The notes: generated by a model not told the origin, from the sequence alone. Counted from the stretch's first letter, positions 45,614 to 57,564 are shown. The stretch: DNA of 64,000 nucleotides from Macrophomina tecta (GCA_024180945.1 JAKSGN010000038.1:434001-498000), one strand, 5' to 3'. Numbers and translations are program-made.

Positions 45614-48310
45614 ATGCCTCTTCAAGGCTTCCGCGTCATCATCGTGGGCGGCAGTGTCGCGGGCCTGGCCCTGGCACTCATGCTCGAAAAAAACGGCATC
45701 GACTTCGTTGTGCTCGAAGCGTATCCAACGATCGCACCACAGGTGGGCGCTAGCATTGGTGTGCTGCCCAACGGCCTACGGATCCTGGACCAACTTGGAT
45801 GCTACGAGACTATTCTCAAGACGGCGCAGTATCCCGTAAACACCTACTACCTGCGGGACTCGGATGGGAAACCGCTTGTCCATTTACAGGATGTCGAGGC
45901 CCATGCAAGGCAACGGTACTTCCCAAATGTAGACATTGTTTTATCAAGCCAATTGTTTGCTGACCTGAGAAAACAAATCTGCAGCCATGGATATCCAATG
46001 CTATTTTTTCAGCGACAGATGCTGATTAAAATACTGTACGACCATATCCAAGACAAGTCCAAGGTTCTCACTTCGCAGCGTGTGACGTCGATTGACGAAA
46101 ACGATCAAGGAGTGAGCGTGAGGACAAAGGACGGATCCTTATTTGAGGGCGATATAGTGGTTGGCGCCGACGGTGTCCGTAGCGCTGTCAGGAGGGAGAT
46201 GTGGCATGCCATGTCCGAAAGCGGGTTGGTCCGCAATCAAGTACGGGATACTGGTGAGTCTACCCGTAAAACGGCGCGAACTAAAAACGGCTAAAGCATC
46301 GTGTTTCTTCGAAGATATCAAAACGAAGTACGGCTGCATTTTCGGTATCTCCACCGGAATTACAGAAATACCCAAGGGACTCCTCCAGATCAATGCGGGC
46401 CAATGCTCTTCCGTCCTCGTAGCGTCTGGACCAGGACATGATACCTACTGGGCCCTGTTTTACGACCTTGGCAAGACTTACTACGGCGCCGATAACCCTC
46501 GGTTTGGGAAAAAGGATGAGGAAGATGTCGTTGTGAGGCACTGGAATGACGCCATCACCGAGAAGATTAGGTTCTCGGATCTCTATGATAGGAAGACGAC
46601 TTCTGTGTGCACACCACTGCACGAATACGTGGTGCGCGCTTGGCACAGCCAAAGGTCAATCGTCATTGGTGACGCGGCGCACAAGGTATTTCTGGCACCT
46701 CAAACTTCTCCAAATGATCCAGTGCTGACCGCATTAATAGTTTAACCCTATTACTGGGCAAGGCGGAAACTCAGCGCTCGAAACTGCCGCAGCACTAACG
46801 AACGAACTTGTGAAAACGCTCAACTCTCATGGTCCAGACGTGCGCGTTTCCGGGAAGGCTCTTCATTTCGCATTTCAAGCAGTGCAACAGTTGCGATCAC
46901 CCCGCGCCTCACAGTTGGTCCACGCTTCTACAAGTTTCCAAAGGCTTACTGCGATGGAGACGCTGTTACACAGAGGCATGATCCGCATCGTCGTTCCGCA
47001 CTTGGGCAACGACTTGATGCTTCACATCCTTTTTCGCGCGTGCACTGGCGCGGTGTCTTTGGACATGTTAGATGTGCCATCAAGGCCGCGCGGCATTCCT
47101 TACGACGACGAGGTCATGCGCAGACCCGGGGCTAGAAGCGCATCGCTGATGGCTTCATGCTTTGCGGCATTTCTTGGTTTATCCTGTCTTGGTGTCTACT
47201 TGTTGCACAAAGTGAGTGCGATTAACGGGACATGGTGGCTGGCCAGGGAGGCCGTTGAGGCGGGGTTTGTCCCAGATGTCGGCGTGCCTTTGCAATCCAT
47301 TCCCTTGATGGCTGCTCTACCCAGAATTGAGCGGTTGTTCAGATTCCTAACGGCAATTTTCTTTGGTGTTGTCTCTGGCGCTACGGATTACACCCACAGG
47401 ATCCAGGCCCGCTATTTCTTATTAGCTTTCTACCCTCCTCTGCTCACGGTTATGATGATTGAAGGGTATAGAAAGAGGAATACTCGATCACTGCTCCAGA
47501 GGTATGATACCGTTATCAACTGTATAGTGCCGGCCGCTGACACCTCCACTACCTAGCCCTTCCCTGTGGGCCGGCGCTGCTCAACTTTTTGGCCTGGGAA
47601 TAGTCCTACCACTTTACCTCACATCGTTTCTTTTACATTCTCGCCATGAATCATACTGGAACCCAAGTTCCCGATCTGTCCCGATCGCAGCGAGCAAGGC
47701 CATACTTCCTGCGCTAGTCTTTGGTTACCTGATCCCTTCGATCTTCATGCTCGCGCTGAGTAGCTACGCTGCATCCATACAGCCAGCTATTGCTTTCTGG
47801 CAGATAACACCCATCTTCGCCATCATCCTTGTGGACGTCTTCCGCTACGGTCCCTCAATCTTCCGGCGTACTGAAGCCGAGAACGCCCTCAGCGCCTCTG
47901 GGAATCGCGACCTCCCTTTTCTCACTCTCGCTTATCGCGGCGTTTTCGCGATTTCCGCCCTTGCGCATATCGCTACGGTCCTCTTCCTGGCCTTCTCATC
48001 GTCACACTCATTCAGTGGGACTTTCATACCTCGCGATCCGCTGAGCCCAGTCTCGACAATCGCGGACGGCATGTTTCTTTTCCTCCAGTTCGACCTACTA
48101 CTCTGCATTGCGGCTACACTGCTCTGGTCCATTATCACCGTCTATGATCTACACCGTGGTGGTGTTCCTAAGAAGACGGCGCTGAAGAGCGTGGGTATAA
48201 TGGTAATAGGTTATGTAGTTGTCGGTCCTGGAGCGACGACTGCGGCGCTATGGCAATGGCGTGAAGAAGCCGTGGCCCAGATTAAGCCAAAACATGAGAA
48301 GATTCTATAA
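45614..48310 (+). CDS. FAD-dependent monooxygenase fused to a C-terminal polytopic membrane domain
   Basis: Four exons: 45614-46253, 46297-46685, 46741-47501, 47557-48310 (847 residues). Introns of 43, 55 and 55 bp begin GTGAGT, GTATTT and GTATGA; the last two have CTGAC branch sites, and splicing keeps phase throughout. The N-terminal part is a group A flavin monooxygenase of the PaxM-like type: dinucleotide-binding VIIVGGSVAGLALAL (residues 8-22), DG motif VVGADGVRS, GD motif GDAAHKFNPITGQGGN (338-353, restored across intron 2). From about residue 470 the protein is strongly hydrophobic with several predicted membrane spans (for example FAAFLGLSCLGVYLL). Such enzymes epoxidise or hydroxylate terpenoid or polyketide substrates; the substrate is unknown. 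No RIP damage and no neighbouring cluster genes. Intron 1 is the least certain. Confidence 0.85.
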
Positions 48311-48668
48311 ACGGTACGCTAAGGCCTCTTTCGAAGAAAGGAATAGCGTGTCGTTAGATAGAAACGCTAGGCTAGTGTTACGGCACAGCCTTTACAGGGT
48401 TAGGGAACTATAGAGTAGGAAGGCAAGCGGGGAGCGCAGCTACGTTATAGAAAGGACCTATAGTAGAACACGTAGCTCACGTAACGCTAAGAGATTAATC
48501 TATTTAATCTCGCGTACCTTAGGCATCAACAGACAGATTAACTAGATTAAAATACTATTAATTTATAGAAACTCTAACTCTTACCTAGATTAGAAATAGA
48601 TTATTACTAGACTATATATTTTTTTATATATATAAACTATACTTCTTAGAAAGCTTTAATCTTTATAG
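48311..48668. other. 3' flank of the monooxygenase gene
   Basis: Near-normal composition to about 48530, then increasingly AT-rich. No gene, terminator signal or repeat could be identified with confidence. Confidence 0.4.
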
Positions 48669-48856
48669 TTAATAGAATAATAGACCCTAGTATACTCTTT
48701 AAATACTATTTATATACATCTTATATACTTATTATATACTATATACTAGTCCTAGTATATAATATTACTATACATAAATTCTATTATACTAAGAATTTAT
48801 ATATAAAAAATAATTCTTTAAAGGCTTTCTACTTATAACTAATTTATTTACTTATA
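48669..48856 (+). repeat. RIP-degraded solo LTR of family B
   Basis: Collinear with the 193-bp family B LTR (AATAGAATAATAGACCC at the start, TTTACTTATA at the end, with the CTAGTATATAATATTACTA core). Strongly mutated; the target duplication is not readable. Confidence 0.65.
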
Positions 48857-49149
48857 ATAATTAACTTCTATAATATTTTAGTATATAATTAATAATATAA
48901 TCTTTATATATAGTATTAAGTTTTATTATATATTTAATTTACTTTATTCTTTTTTTATATTTAAGAAAAAAAAATTTAATAAATTTTCTTTTTTTTTAGT
49001 ATTTAGATTTCTAAAGATAAAGATCTACTTATTATATATTTATTTTATAACTTAAATTTATTATGCTTAATTAATAAGTTTAGATTATATATAAAATTAA
49101 TTAATATAAGAGTAAAAATAATATTATTTAAATTTATTATTATTTATAA

Positions 49150-49552
49150 TAAGGGTCTTTTTTACTAGATATTAAAGTTATTTAATAGAGTTAAATAGCT
49201 ATAGATTTATTTTAAAGAATAAAAGAAGAATAAAAAAATTAAAATAATAGTAATACTTATATAATAAGTTAATATATAATATATATTAGATTTTATTATC
49301 TTTAATAGATTTATATTAGAACTTTAAATTAACTATAAAAATTAAAATACTATTTAAGATATATATTTTTATATTATAAAAAAGCTATAATAATTTATAA
49401 ATTAAAATAATTTATTAATTATAGTATTAGATTAATCTAAGAATTAAATTAGTACTAAAACTTTTAATTTATAAATAGAGTAGATAGACTATATATAATA
49501 TAAATACTAATATTTATTTTTTATAATAATAGTTTATTTTACTAGGCTTTAA
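49150..49552 (-). repeat. Degraded family A LTR fragments
   Basis: About 49170-49515 follows the first half of the family A LTR (TTAATAGAGTTAAATAGC, then TTTTATTATCTTTAATAG). A second LTR start at about 49526 is cut after 27 bp by a copia-like repeat. Confidence 0.55.
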
Positions 49553-50376
49553 AGTTATCTTATTATAATACTAGCTAGAGAAAATAAAGAAAGATTAACT
49601 CTACTTTCTAAAAAAAACTCTAATCTCTTAAAATAAAAAATTCTTAGCATAGGTTATACTTTAAAGAATAGAAAATAGATTTATTATCTAGTATACTAAC
49701 TATAAATTACTTAGCTTACTAGATTATAGTAAGTTAGCTAGTAATCTACTATAATCTAACTAAATATTTTATATATATAGGCTATACTTATTTATAGTAA
49801 ATAGAACTCTTATAGTTAACTTATTAATTAATTTATATTTTAAACTTATATACAAATCTTTTTTATCTACTATAACGGCCTCTAGAAAACCTAAGCTATT
49901 TAATAATAAGTCTAATCTTCTTTAGAAAGAATAACGGTATAATACTTTAAATTCTATAAAGATTTATTAAAGAATAATAAGAAAAGAGTCTACTTTATAA
50001 AAATCTATTTTAGAAATAATATAGTGTAATAGTTTAAATTCTACTAAAAGAATTTTCGCTTATTTATTTTATATATAGAGACTAGTAGCTTATTTACTAA
50101 CTATAATTACTTTACTAATATAATTAGATAAGTCTTTAGTTATAAAAATAAAGAATAAAAAACCGCTCTTTAAATTTAGAATCTTTAGTAAACTTAATTA
50201 GTTTTAAAATATATTATAAAATTCTATATACTTATCTTATATCTTAACTACAATAACTAATTTCTTAAATATATTTTTTATAAAGAACTAAAGTATAATA
50301 TAAAAACTAAATTTACCTATATAAAACTATCTAAGGATTTTAGTAAGACTATTAATATAACTATTTAAGTTAACTA
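49553..50376 (+). repeat. RIP-degraded copia-like LTR and internal start
   Basis: Collinear with 61505-62000 at the right end of the window. Shared blocks include GTTAACTTATTAATTAATT and AAAGAATAACGG; differences are mostly transitions. The copy lies between two family A LTR segments and probably inserted there. Confidence 0.6.
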
Positions 50377-51621
50377 TATAATAACGGCCTCTTCTACTAG
50401 GCTTTAGAGTCGCCTAGTAGAATTAGATAGCGGAAAGATTTATCTTAAAAAATAAAAAAAGAATAAAGAATTAGAATAATAAATAGTAGTTATATAATAA
50501 ATTAGTATATAGTATATATTATTAATAAAAAAAACGCTTCGTAAAAGAGTATCTAGTAAACTAGAGAGTAAAAATAACTAAAACTATATAAAAGATAAAG
50601 AAAAATAAAAAAAGAGTTTAAAATAAATCTATTATATAGCGTCTTATAAATAATTAAATAGAATACTAAAACTAAAAGAATCTCTTTTAAAAGAAAAAAA
50701 ATTACTATTTTTACGTACTCTATAAGTATACTATAAAGTAATATTTAAATATTATTATTTCTTTTTTATTTTAAGGGTTATTTTACTTCTTTTTATAGTA
50801 GTAGATATTTTTTATTATACTTCTATAGCCGTATTATAAAGTTTTATTATAGTAGAGAGCTTTTTTTTAATATACTAATTAGAGTTCTCTTTTTAAGCTA
50901 TTTATTAGAGTTCTCTTTTTTTATAAAAGAAAGAACTATATTTTTACTAGTCTATCTACTTTCTATTCTATAATAGCGTTAGGCTTATTATCTCTAATAA
51001 GTCTATATTAGAATCTAAAGTTAACTATAAAGATTAAAGTACTATCTAAGAAATATATCTATATACTATAAAAAATATATAGTAATTTATAAATAGTAGT
51101 AGATAGTTAGTATTCTTTATTATCTAAGTATTATAGAGAATAGTTATAATTCTTTATTATCTAATAGGTCTAGTAAGTTTTACGTAACTTAGATACTAAT
51201 ATTTATTTTATAAAATCTAACTTTTTTCTTAACTAAATAATATATTTATTATTCTTTTATTTATTTTTATACTTAAAAGTTAGCTTTTTAGATTTTATCT
51301 CTTATTTTTAGTAAGAATATATACTTTTATACTTAATATTTAACTTAGCTAAATATATTTTTATAATTAATTCTTCTTCTATAGGATTTTATTCTTAGTA
51401 TATTACTACGCTATATAGATATTATTTCTATATAGATTTCTACTATAGCCTAAGTTAAGTCTATATATACTATTCTTTTTTAAGACTAGTTTTTTTTATA
51501 TAAGCGCCTTAGTTATATAGCTCTACTATTTATAAAGGTTTTTAACTTTTATAGTATTTTTTTTTATATAGGCTTTCTACTTATAGGATTATAAAGCTTT
51601 TATTTTTTAAAATTTATAATA
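50377..51621 (-). repeat. Family A LTR with a 460-bp insertion
   Basis: Family A LTR ends at 50377 (TATAATAACGGCC) and 51621 (TTATAATA), but with about 460 extra bases (about 50520-50977) inside. The sequence to the right (CTCCCCTCTTAAAG) matches that after the LTR at 38700-39482, so this is also a 3' LTR of a minus-strand copy. Confidence 0.7.
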
Positions 51622-51888
51622 CTATCTCCCCTCTTAAAGATTTTTAGTCTAAAGATTTATTTATTTATTTATATCTTAGATTTCTTTTATTCTTTCTTTT
51701 TTTTCTTTAGTAAATTTTTATAATATCTTTAAAATATAAGTATATAAAATAAATTCTTCTAGATAAGTATATTAATCGTAAGAATTATAAAATATTTATT
51801 TTTTATTTTTTTTATTTACTTCTATCTTCTAAGAATAAGTCTATAGAGTATTAAATAAATATTAAGAGTTCTTTTTATTATAAGAAGT

Positions 51889-52617
51889 TATTATAAATCC
51901 TATAAATAATAGTTCTATATAGGTAAATATTTTTTAGGGGATAAAAATTCTTATAGAAGAAAATTCTATAAGAGATTACTAACTACTAAAGAACGGCGCT
52001 TAAAAAGTATAGTTAAAAAATAAGTAATACTACTAAATTCTATAAAGAAATAATTTCCTTAAAAAAATAGAGTCCGTATAAAAAAGACTAGATAAAGTTA
52101 TAGAAAACTATAGTTTATAAGATAATACTTTCTTAGTAAAACTTATAGATAGAATCTAGAAAACTAGTAAAAAAGTATATTATATAATAGTAAATAAGAT
52201 AAATATCGCTATTATTTATAGAAGAAAGTTAAAAGTTAGGTTCTAGAAAATAAATATTAGTATCTAAATTATGTAGACTCTACTAAAACTCGCTAGGATT
52301 AACTTAATCTAAAAATATTAATTTAATACTATTAATCTAGCTTCTTTAATTTAGCTATATTAACCTAGAGTATTATAATTTTTTTATAGTATATAGATAT
52401 ACTTATTAGATAGTATTTTAATCTTTATAGTTAACTTAAAGTTCTAATATAATTCTATTAGAGGTAATAAACCTAACGTATACTACGTACTAATATATTA
52501 TATAATTACTACTATTATTTTTATTCTTTATTCTTCTTTTATTTTTTATAGTAAATTCTTTAACTATCTAACCCTACTAGATAATTCTAAAGCCTAGTAG
52601 AAAAGGCTACTATTATA
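51889..52617 (+). repeat. Family A LTR in inverted orientation
   Basis: Reads as the reverse complement of the family A LTR: TATTATAAATCC at the left, CTACTATTATA at the right, about 729 bp with small losses. Heavily RIP-mutated. Confidence 0.65.
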
Positions 52618-54200
52618 GTTTATTTCTAGTTATTATACTAAATTATTAAGGTTTATAGAAATACTATTTTAATAGATCTTTATTACTTTAGTATATTCTA
52701 TAGTTACTATTATAGTAAGTTATCTAGTATAGTATATTATAGTTATCTTAATAAAATATAACTAATACTTTATATTAAGCGCTTAAGATTTACTTTTCTT
52801 CTTTCTTATTATAAGAGTTCTACGAGTACTTAAAAGAAAAATATTTATTATCTTTATAAAAAATATATAGCTTATTATTATAACGCTCTTTCTATTTATT
52901 TATTTAGTTAGAGTTAGAATTCTTAAACTTTTTATTATAGTTATTTTATTTTTTATAGTTTTTTTATAATCTTAATAGTTAGTAATATTATAAGCTATAG
53001 CGTCTTCTTTTTTTAGTATAGTATATTTATAGTATAGCTTAGTTATATTTACTTAGTAGCTTTTTTTTTAAACTATTTATTAGTATATCTTCTATTTATA
53101 TTAGTAGCTATATAGATTAGTTCTAGAAGTATTTTTAGTTTATTATAGTAGACTATAGCCTCTTTAATCTTGTTTTTTAGACTATAGTAGTATAGCTATT
53201 AGAGTATATAGTCTAAGTATTCTTTAGTAATATAGGCTACTTCTTAAAATTTAGCTATATAGTTAAGTATAGACTTTTTTTTACTAGATTCTAAAAAGAA
53301 TTTAATTAGTACGCTTAGCCTTATTAATAGTACTAAAAGTATTTATAGTTACTTAGTAAATATTTTATAGTTAAAGAAAATAACTTAGATTTATAGTAAC
53401 TATTACTATTATAGCTTCTCTTAAGTTTCTTATTTATAGAGTCTAAATTATTTCCCCACTACTTCTCTAAGAAAGATACTAGTATAGTAGACTTTATTTA
53501 TATTATTACTAAATTATTTTTTAGTAAAGTATAGATAGTCTTCTAGCTATATAAAAAAGCTCTATATTTTAGTATATTTTTTATAGTAAAGATCTAGCTT
53601 TAGTATCTTAATTTTAGTAAATCGATTTCTTATAGAACTAGGCCTAGTAGTATAATTTTATTAATTTCTTAGAATATAATTTTTAGTTTATAGTTTCTAA
53701 ATTATTTACATAAGTTCTTTTATAGTAGGCTCTATTTATTTCTACTAAGTAGGCTAACTTAATCTAGAAATTAGTATATATAGAATTACTAAGTGGCTCT
53801 AGTCTATACTAATATTTTCTATATTAACTAAGTCTATTACTATTTTCTAAACTTATTAGAGAATAATATCTTATTTAATAAGATTTAATCTTAAAGCTTT
53901 TCTCTTCTTATAAAAAAGATAGTTAAAGTATAATAAGCGGGCCTTTATCTTTAAGAATCTAAATACTAAAGAAGAAGAAAAATCTATTAAAGAATTTTCT
54001 TAAGTAGATATAAGAAAAGAATAAAACTAAGTTAAATATATAATAAGACTAAGTACTATATATAAAGATTATATTACTAATAGAGTCTAAATTCTTTTAT
54101 TAAAATTAATTATAAAAGTTAAAGCTATCTAAGGAGTATAGTTTATATATAGTAAAAAAATATATATAATCTAATAGTTTATAAGTTTATTCTACTAAGT
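52618..54200 (-). pseudogene. Ty3/gypsy gag remnant
   Basis: On the minus strand, about 52950-53300 reads as a capsid-type gag once Gln/Trp stops are ignored (FFLESSKKKSILNYIAKFQE, VAYITKEYLDYIL, LKNKIKEAIVYYNKLK, LLELIYIATNINRRY). This resembles the retrotransposon gag motif that ends in an Asp/Arg-rich stretch. The flanks are AT-saturated. The right end (about 54165-54270) resembles the junction before the monooxygenase gene at 45395-45470. Confidence 0.6.
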
Positions 54201-54379
54201 GGTTAAACGTCTAAATTTTGCGAGTTTAGAAGTTTAGAGTACTAAGGCTTTAAATTATTAAACCTAGAGTCTATTAAATATTAATAAGTAAGCTTATATA
54301 AGCGTAGCTTATTAATATATTACCTTAGGTATTAGAATACTACCTAAGGTATATAACGAATATATCTCGGAGTTATAGC

Positions 54380-55145
54380 AATAGTAAAACCACAGTAGTA
54401 AACTAAGGTAGTAAAATTTGCCACCCTATTTTACTAACTAATAACTAAATGGGTATAGCCCCTACTAAAATTCCTTTTATATATTATAAAAGTTCAATTA
54501 TTTCTAAATATTATAATATAAAAATTATATAAAACGAATAAGAATTAGGGCTAGAATCTTATTTCTTATAAATTACCTTTATTGGATTTCTAATATGGTA
54601 TATCTAGAAGAATCTAATTATATAAGAAATACCTATATATAAAAAACTCTAGATAGTACCGTAGCTTCGTTCTTTAAGACGCGTAATACTTATAAACGGG
54701 ATATAAGCTAATAAAAGCTCTATTTTCTATCTTTACCTCTTCTCTTATTTTTCTTTATTAAATCTTCTATCTACTTCTCTCTTAGAGAATTATCTCCATC
54801 CGACTGCTTACTAGGCTTTATTATTTATAATATAGCTTAGTAATCCTCCACCTAAGCCTTAGCGCTTTATAGAGTCACGTGACTTTTCGCCAGTAGATCT
54901 TTCTTATGGGCGTATAAGTACTTTACTTATCTTTTTATTCTTTTTACCTAGGTCCTATATAGGCTATACTATAATATTATAGTACCCCTATCGCGCTTTA
55001 CTAGTAATATATTAGCTATATTACGTAGTATATTCTTTAAGAATGAAAATTCTCTTAAATTTAGATCTAGTATATACTTAATAATTATGCCTTTTTTATA
55101 TTTAGTAAACTTCTTACCGTTAGGTATAGCGAAATACGTTAGACT
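54380..55145 (-). pseudogene. RIP-degraded pogo/Fot1-like transposase N-terminal remnant
   Basis: The minus strand at about 54980-55130 reads AIPNGKKFTKYKKGIII, then YILDLNLREF. This matches the VPNGKKLTKHEEGAIVERILDLDSR region of the intact pogo copies with RIP-like substitutions. The rest is too degraded to read. Confidence 0.55.
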
Positions 55146-55251
55146 TCTTTAATATTAAATTTTTTTAATATAGGGTTATATTAAGTATTAAATATTAAAT
55201 ATAGTACTACCTTAATATGGGTTGCTACTTACTATTAAAGCGCATGTATGG

Positions 55252-55374
55252 CAGGGTAGCCGTCAATTAAATAAATAAATACTTAGTAAATATTTATTTA
55301 TCGGCTACTCTAATTGGTTGATAAGCAAATATTTACTAAATATTTATTTGTTTATTTGTTTAACGGCCACCCTG
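55252..55374. mobile_element. Fold-back MITE-like element
   Basis: 123 bp made almost entirely of two inverted arms of about 55 bp: CAGGGTAGCCGTCAATTAAA on the left and, reverse-complemented from the right end, CAGGGTGGCCGTTAAACAAA. A short unpaired centre lies near 55310. No coding capacity and no clear target duplication. Confidence 0.65.
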
Positions 55375-56034
55375 GCGTATAGTAACGAGATCTCGGATTT
55401 AGCGCGCAGGCACGTCACCCATATCTCTAAGACTGAGTTCCTCCCAGCCTTCAGGACAGCGCATGTCCGGGTTTTTAGGAAAGAGAACATCATTACAAGC
55501 TTTAGGGGCGCTGGGCTGGTCCCATCAGCTCCAGACGCGGTGTTATCCCAGCTTAATGTGAAGCTTCGTACACCGACGCCGCCAGCCCCAGAGACCATCC
55601 CGTGGGAGCCTAAAACACCGCGCACTCTTCGCGAGGTAGACTCCCAATCAGCCTTCGTACTTAACAAGATCCCATCTCCTACAGGTTCTTCGCCAAGTTC
55701 CTTAAAAGAAGCTATGGTTCAGCTGACAAAGGGCACCATAGCGACGGCACATGAACTGGTGTTGTTGCGCGCCGAAATCACCGACCTACGGGACGCCAAT
55801 AAGACTCTAACCAAGCGGAAATCAAGCGAGAGAAAGTATATTCAGACTGGAGGGTCCTTGGCGGCAGAGGAGGCAGCTGAATTGGTGGTTCCTAGCAATG
55901 CAGGTGGGCAGGGTAAGGGTAGGGAGTCTTTGAAGAGGGCGCGCACGAGTGGGGTTGCGACACAACAAAGGCGCTGCGGGCGCTGCAGTATACTAGGACA
56001 CAACTTACGTACCTGCGGCCTGAATATTAATTAA
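55375..56034 (+). pseudogene. Pogo/Fot1-type transposase C-terminal fragment, not RIP-mutated
   Basis: An open frame of 219 codons that begins inside the transposase (AYSNEISDLARRHVTHISK) directly at the MITE edge. It matches the C-terminal domain of the pogo copies (ENIITSFRGAGLVP, LRTPTPPAPETIPWEPKTP) with clear divergence, so it is a related but different family. It ends with a CCHC knuckle, CGRCSILGHNLRTC. The catalytic Asp residues are missing, so it cannot transpose. The frame also runs upstream through the MITE, which is probably not meaningful. Confidence 0.85.
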
Positions 56035-56254
56035 TCTAAAAATTCTAGGCAATCCTGTTGCATTATAATAGCTTGTTGTGGTATTGAGAGATCAGCCTGC
56101 GAAGTTGCGCGGCATTGGTGGGGTGCGCAGCTCGGTTGTGTTCGGGGGTGAGTAGTCGATGAGCAAACAGCAAGCAGGTAACCAATCAAAACAACAATCA
56201 TACAGTAACCCAACGATCCGACCATGTCAATTCGTGACAGAGGAAGTACATATT

Positions 56255-56530
56255 CTAGCCAATGAAACGAATACCGACGGTCCAGCTAGAGCTACCATTG
56301 AAATAGGAAGCGCCAGCAAATCCTCCCGATTTAACACCACATCGATGCTTGTGATAGACTGCGACTTCAGCCTTAGTCCCCCAATCGTGCCCGAAAGTTG
56401 ATTGAGAGGTAACCACAACTTCTTTATTTGGGATTAAGTCAGTGGTACTCTTCTGAAGGTTCAATTCAACGTTCTTCGGAGTGTCGCCCGGCATTGTAAA
56501 AGCAATACTGACTGCCCAAGAGTTAGTCAA
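56255..56530 (-). CDS. Hypothetical ORF, possibly a gene remnant
   Basis: A minus-strand open frame of about 90 codons ending in TAG at 56255. It has no ATG at its head; the first ATG lies at about 56496 and gives about 80 residues. Composition is protein-like, with Gly/Ser/Aro-rich C-terminus (GGFAGASYFNGSSSWTVGIR). The frame is open further upstream to about 56670 without a start, which fits a truncated gene or an unseen intron. No family recognised. Confidence 0.3.
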   Translation of the reverse strand: MTNSWAVSIAFTMPGDTPKNVELNLQKSTTDLIPNKEVVVTSQSTFGHDWGTKAEVAVYHKHRCGVKSGGFAGASYFNGSSSWTVGIRFIG

Positions 56531-56910
56531 GTCGGCGGTCCTGCGTGAAGTGCAATGGCTATTGTACGGTAATTGGTTCCGATCCGATATGATTGAATAG
56601 GAGCCGAGGTGAGATACAACTTTATACGCGGAATGAGGAACGATGTTAGCGTGGTGGAGGCAGACAATAGTAGCCGTGTGGAAAGGCGAGGAAGAGCTGC
56701 ACAGGAAAATTCAACGGACGACCGACGCTTAGGTATATAGAGTGATCGGTCGATGGATGCGATTCAGGCTAGAAATATATGCGTCGCTTCGAGCTGTGTG
56801 CGTCGATTGACGCGCGTTTCCTTAGTCTGTCGAAGAGATTAGTAGAAGCTGTCAGTCCAATTCGCGCTATGTTGCGTGTAATGGAAACCTCTTAGGTCAT
56901 ATGGTGATAG
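56531..56910. other. Intergenic stretch
   Basis: Normal composition, no supported gene or repeat, apart from the possible upstream part of the minus-strand ORF at 56255-56530. Confidence 0.5.
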
Positions 56911-57141
56911 TTAGTCGGCTCTCTAAAATTCCTCGCAGCAATGCAGAATACTGCACCATGATTAGTCGGCGCTCTAAAATTCCTCGCATATGGGACGGCA
57001 AACCTTCCTTAATTGGGGCAAGGGAATGCAAGATAGTGGTTGGTCAGCTTCTAAAATTCCTCGCATGAGGGACGGCAGAACTTCCTCGGTTAGGGAAGGC
57101 TCTGCAAGAATAATGGTTAGTCAGTGCTTCGGAATTCCTGG
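56911..57141. repeat. Imperfect tandem repeats with a TCTAAAATTCCTCGCA core
   Basis: Four units start at 56911, 56962, 57040 and 57117, each beginning TTAGTCGG/TTGGTCAG. The first three carry TCTAAAATTCCTCGCA; the fourth is diverged (TTCGGAATTCCTGG). Units 2-4 have a period of about 77 bp and share GGGACGGCA...CTTCCT. Noncoding. Confidence 0.75.
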
Positions 57142-57364
57142 TAATGTTATAACGACAATATTATGACGGGCGGTTGGTCGTGCTATCATACAAGCGTGAG
57201 AATTCTACCGTTTGTACCGAACAGGGAAGGTAAGCTTTGGGAATTGGGGGATAGGCTAGTATCGATGTCCGACAATTTTAGGGGCTACAGGACAGCCATT
57301 AAAAAGTGAAAGGCAAAAGTACGACGCCGCACTAATACTAGCGCAAGCTATTAAGCCTCATATT

Positions 57365-57546
57365 CTAAACACTTTCAGATGCGTTATTGAAGCGCCAAGA
57401 CGGAGCCCCACTCTGTGGAACCGTATGGTGACGTGGTTTATGAGAACCCCTGTCTAGCGCTCGACGCGGATTAACGTGTCTCGCAAGGCTACTTCTTGAC
57501 ACTCTTAAAATGGCGGCACATGCTGTCAAGGAACGATAGTCCCGCA
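57365..57546 (-). pseudogene. Possible transposase helix-turn-helix fragment
   Basis: From ATG 57546 the minus strand reads 60 codons with a helix-turn-helix-like layout (YRSLTACAAILRVSRSSLARHV), similar in spacing to the N-terminal HTH of pogo-type transposases. It stops at 57365 and lies just upstream of the Clr5 gene on the other strand. Could be chance. Confidence 0.3.
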
Positions 57547-57564
57547 TCTTAGAAGCAAGTGTCA

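Noticed and set aside
45816..46652. Open frames on the minus strand inside the monooxygenase gene
   Set aside because: Shadows; the plus strand carries the FAD motifs and consistent splice sites.
54322..54350. Hairpin ACCTTAGGTA/TACCTAAGGT
   Set aside because: Short arms in AT-rich RIP DNA; no link to a terminator or transposon end could be shown.
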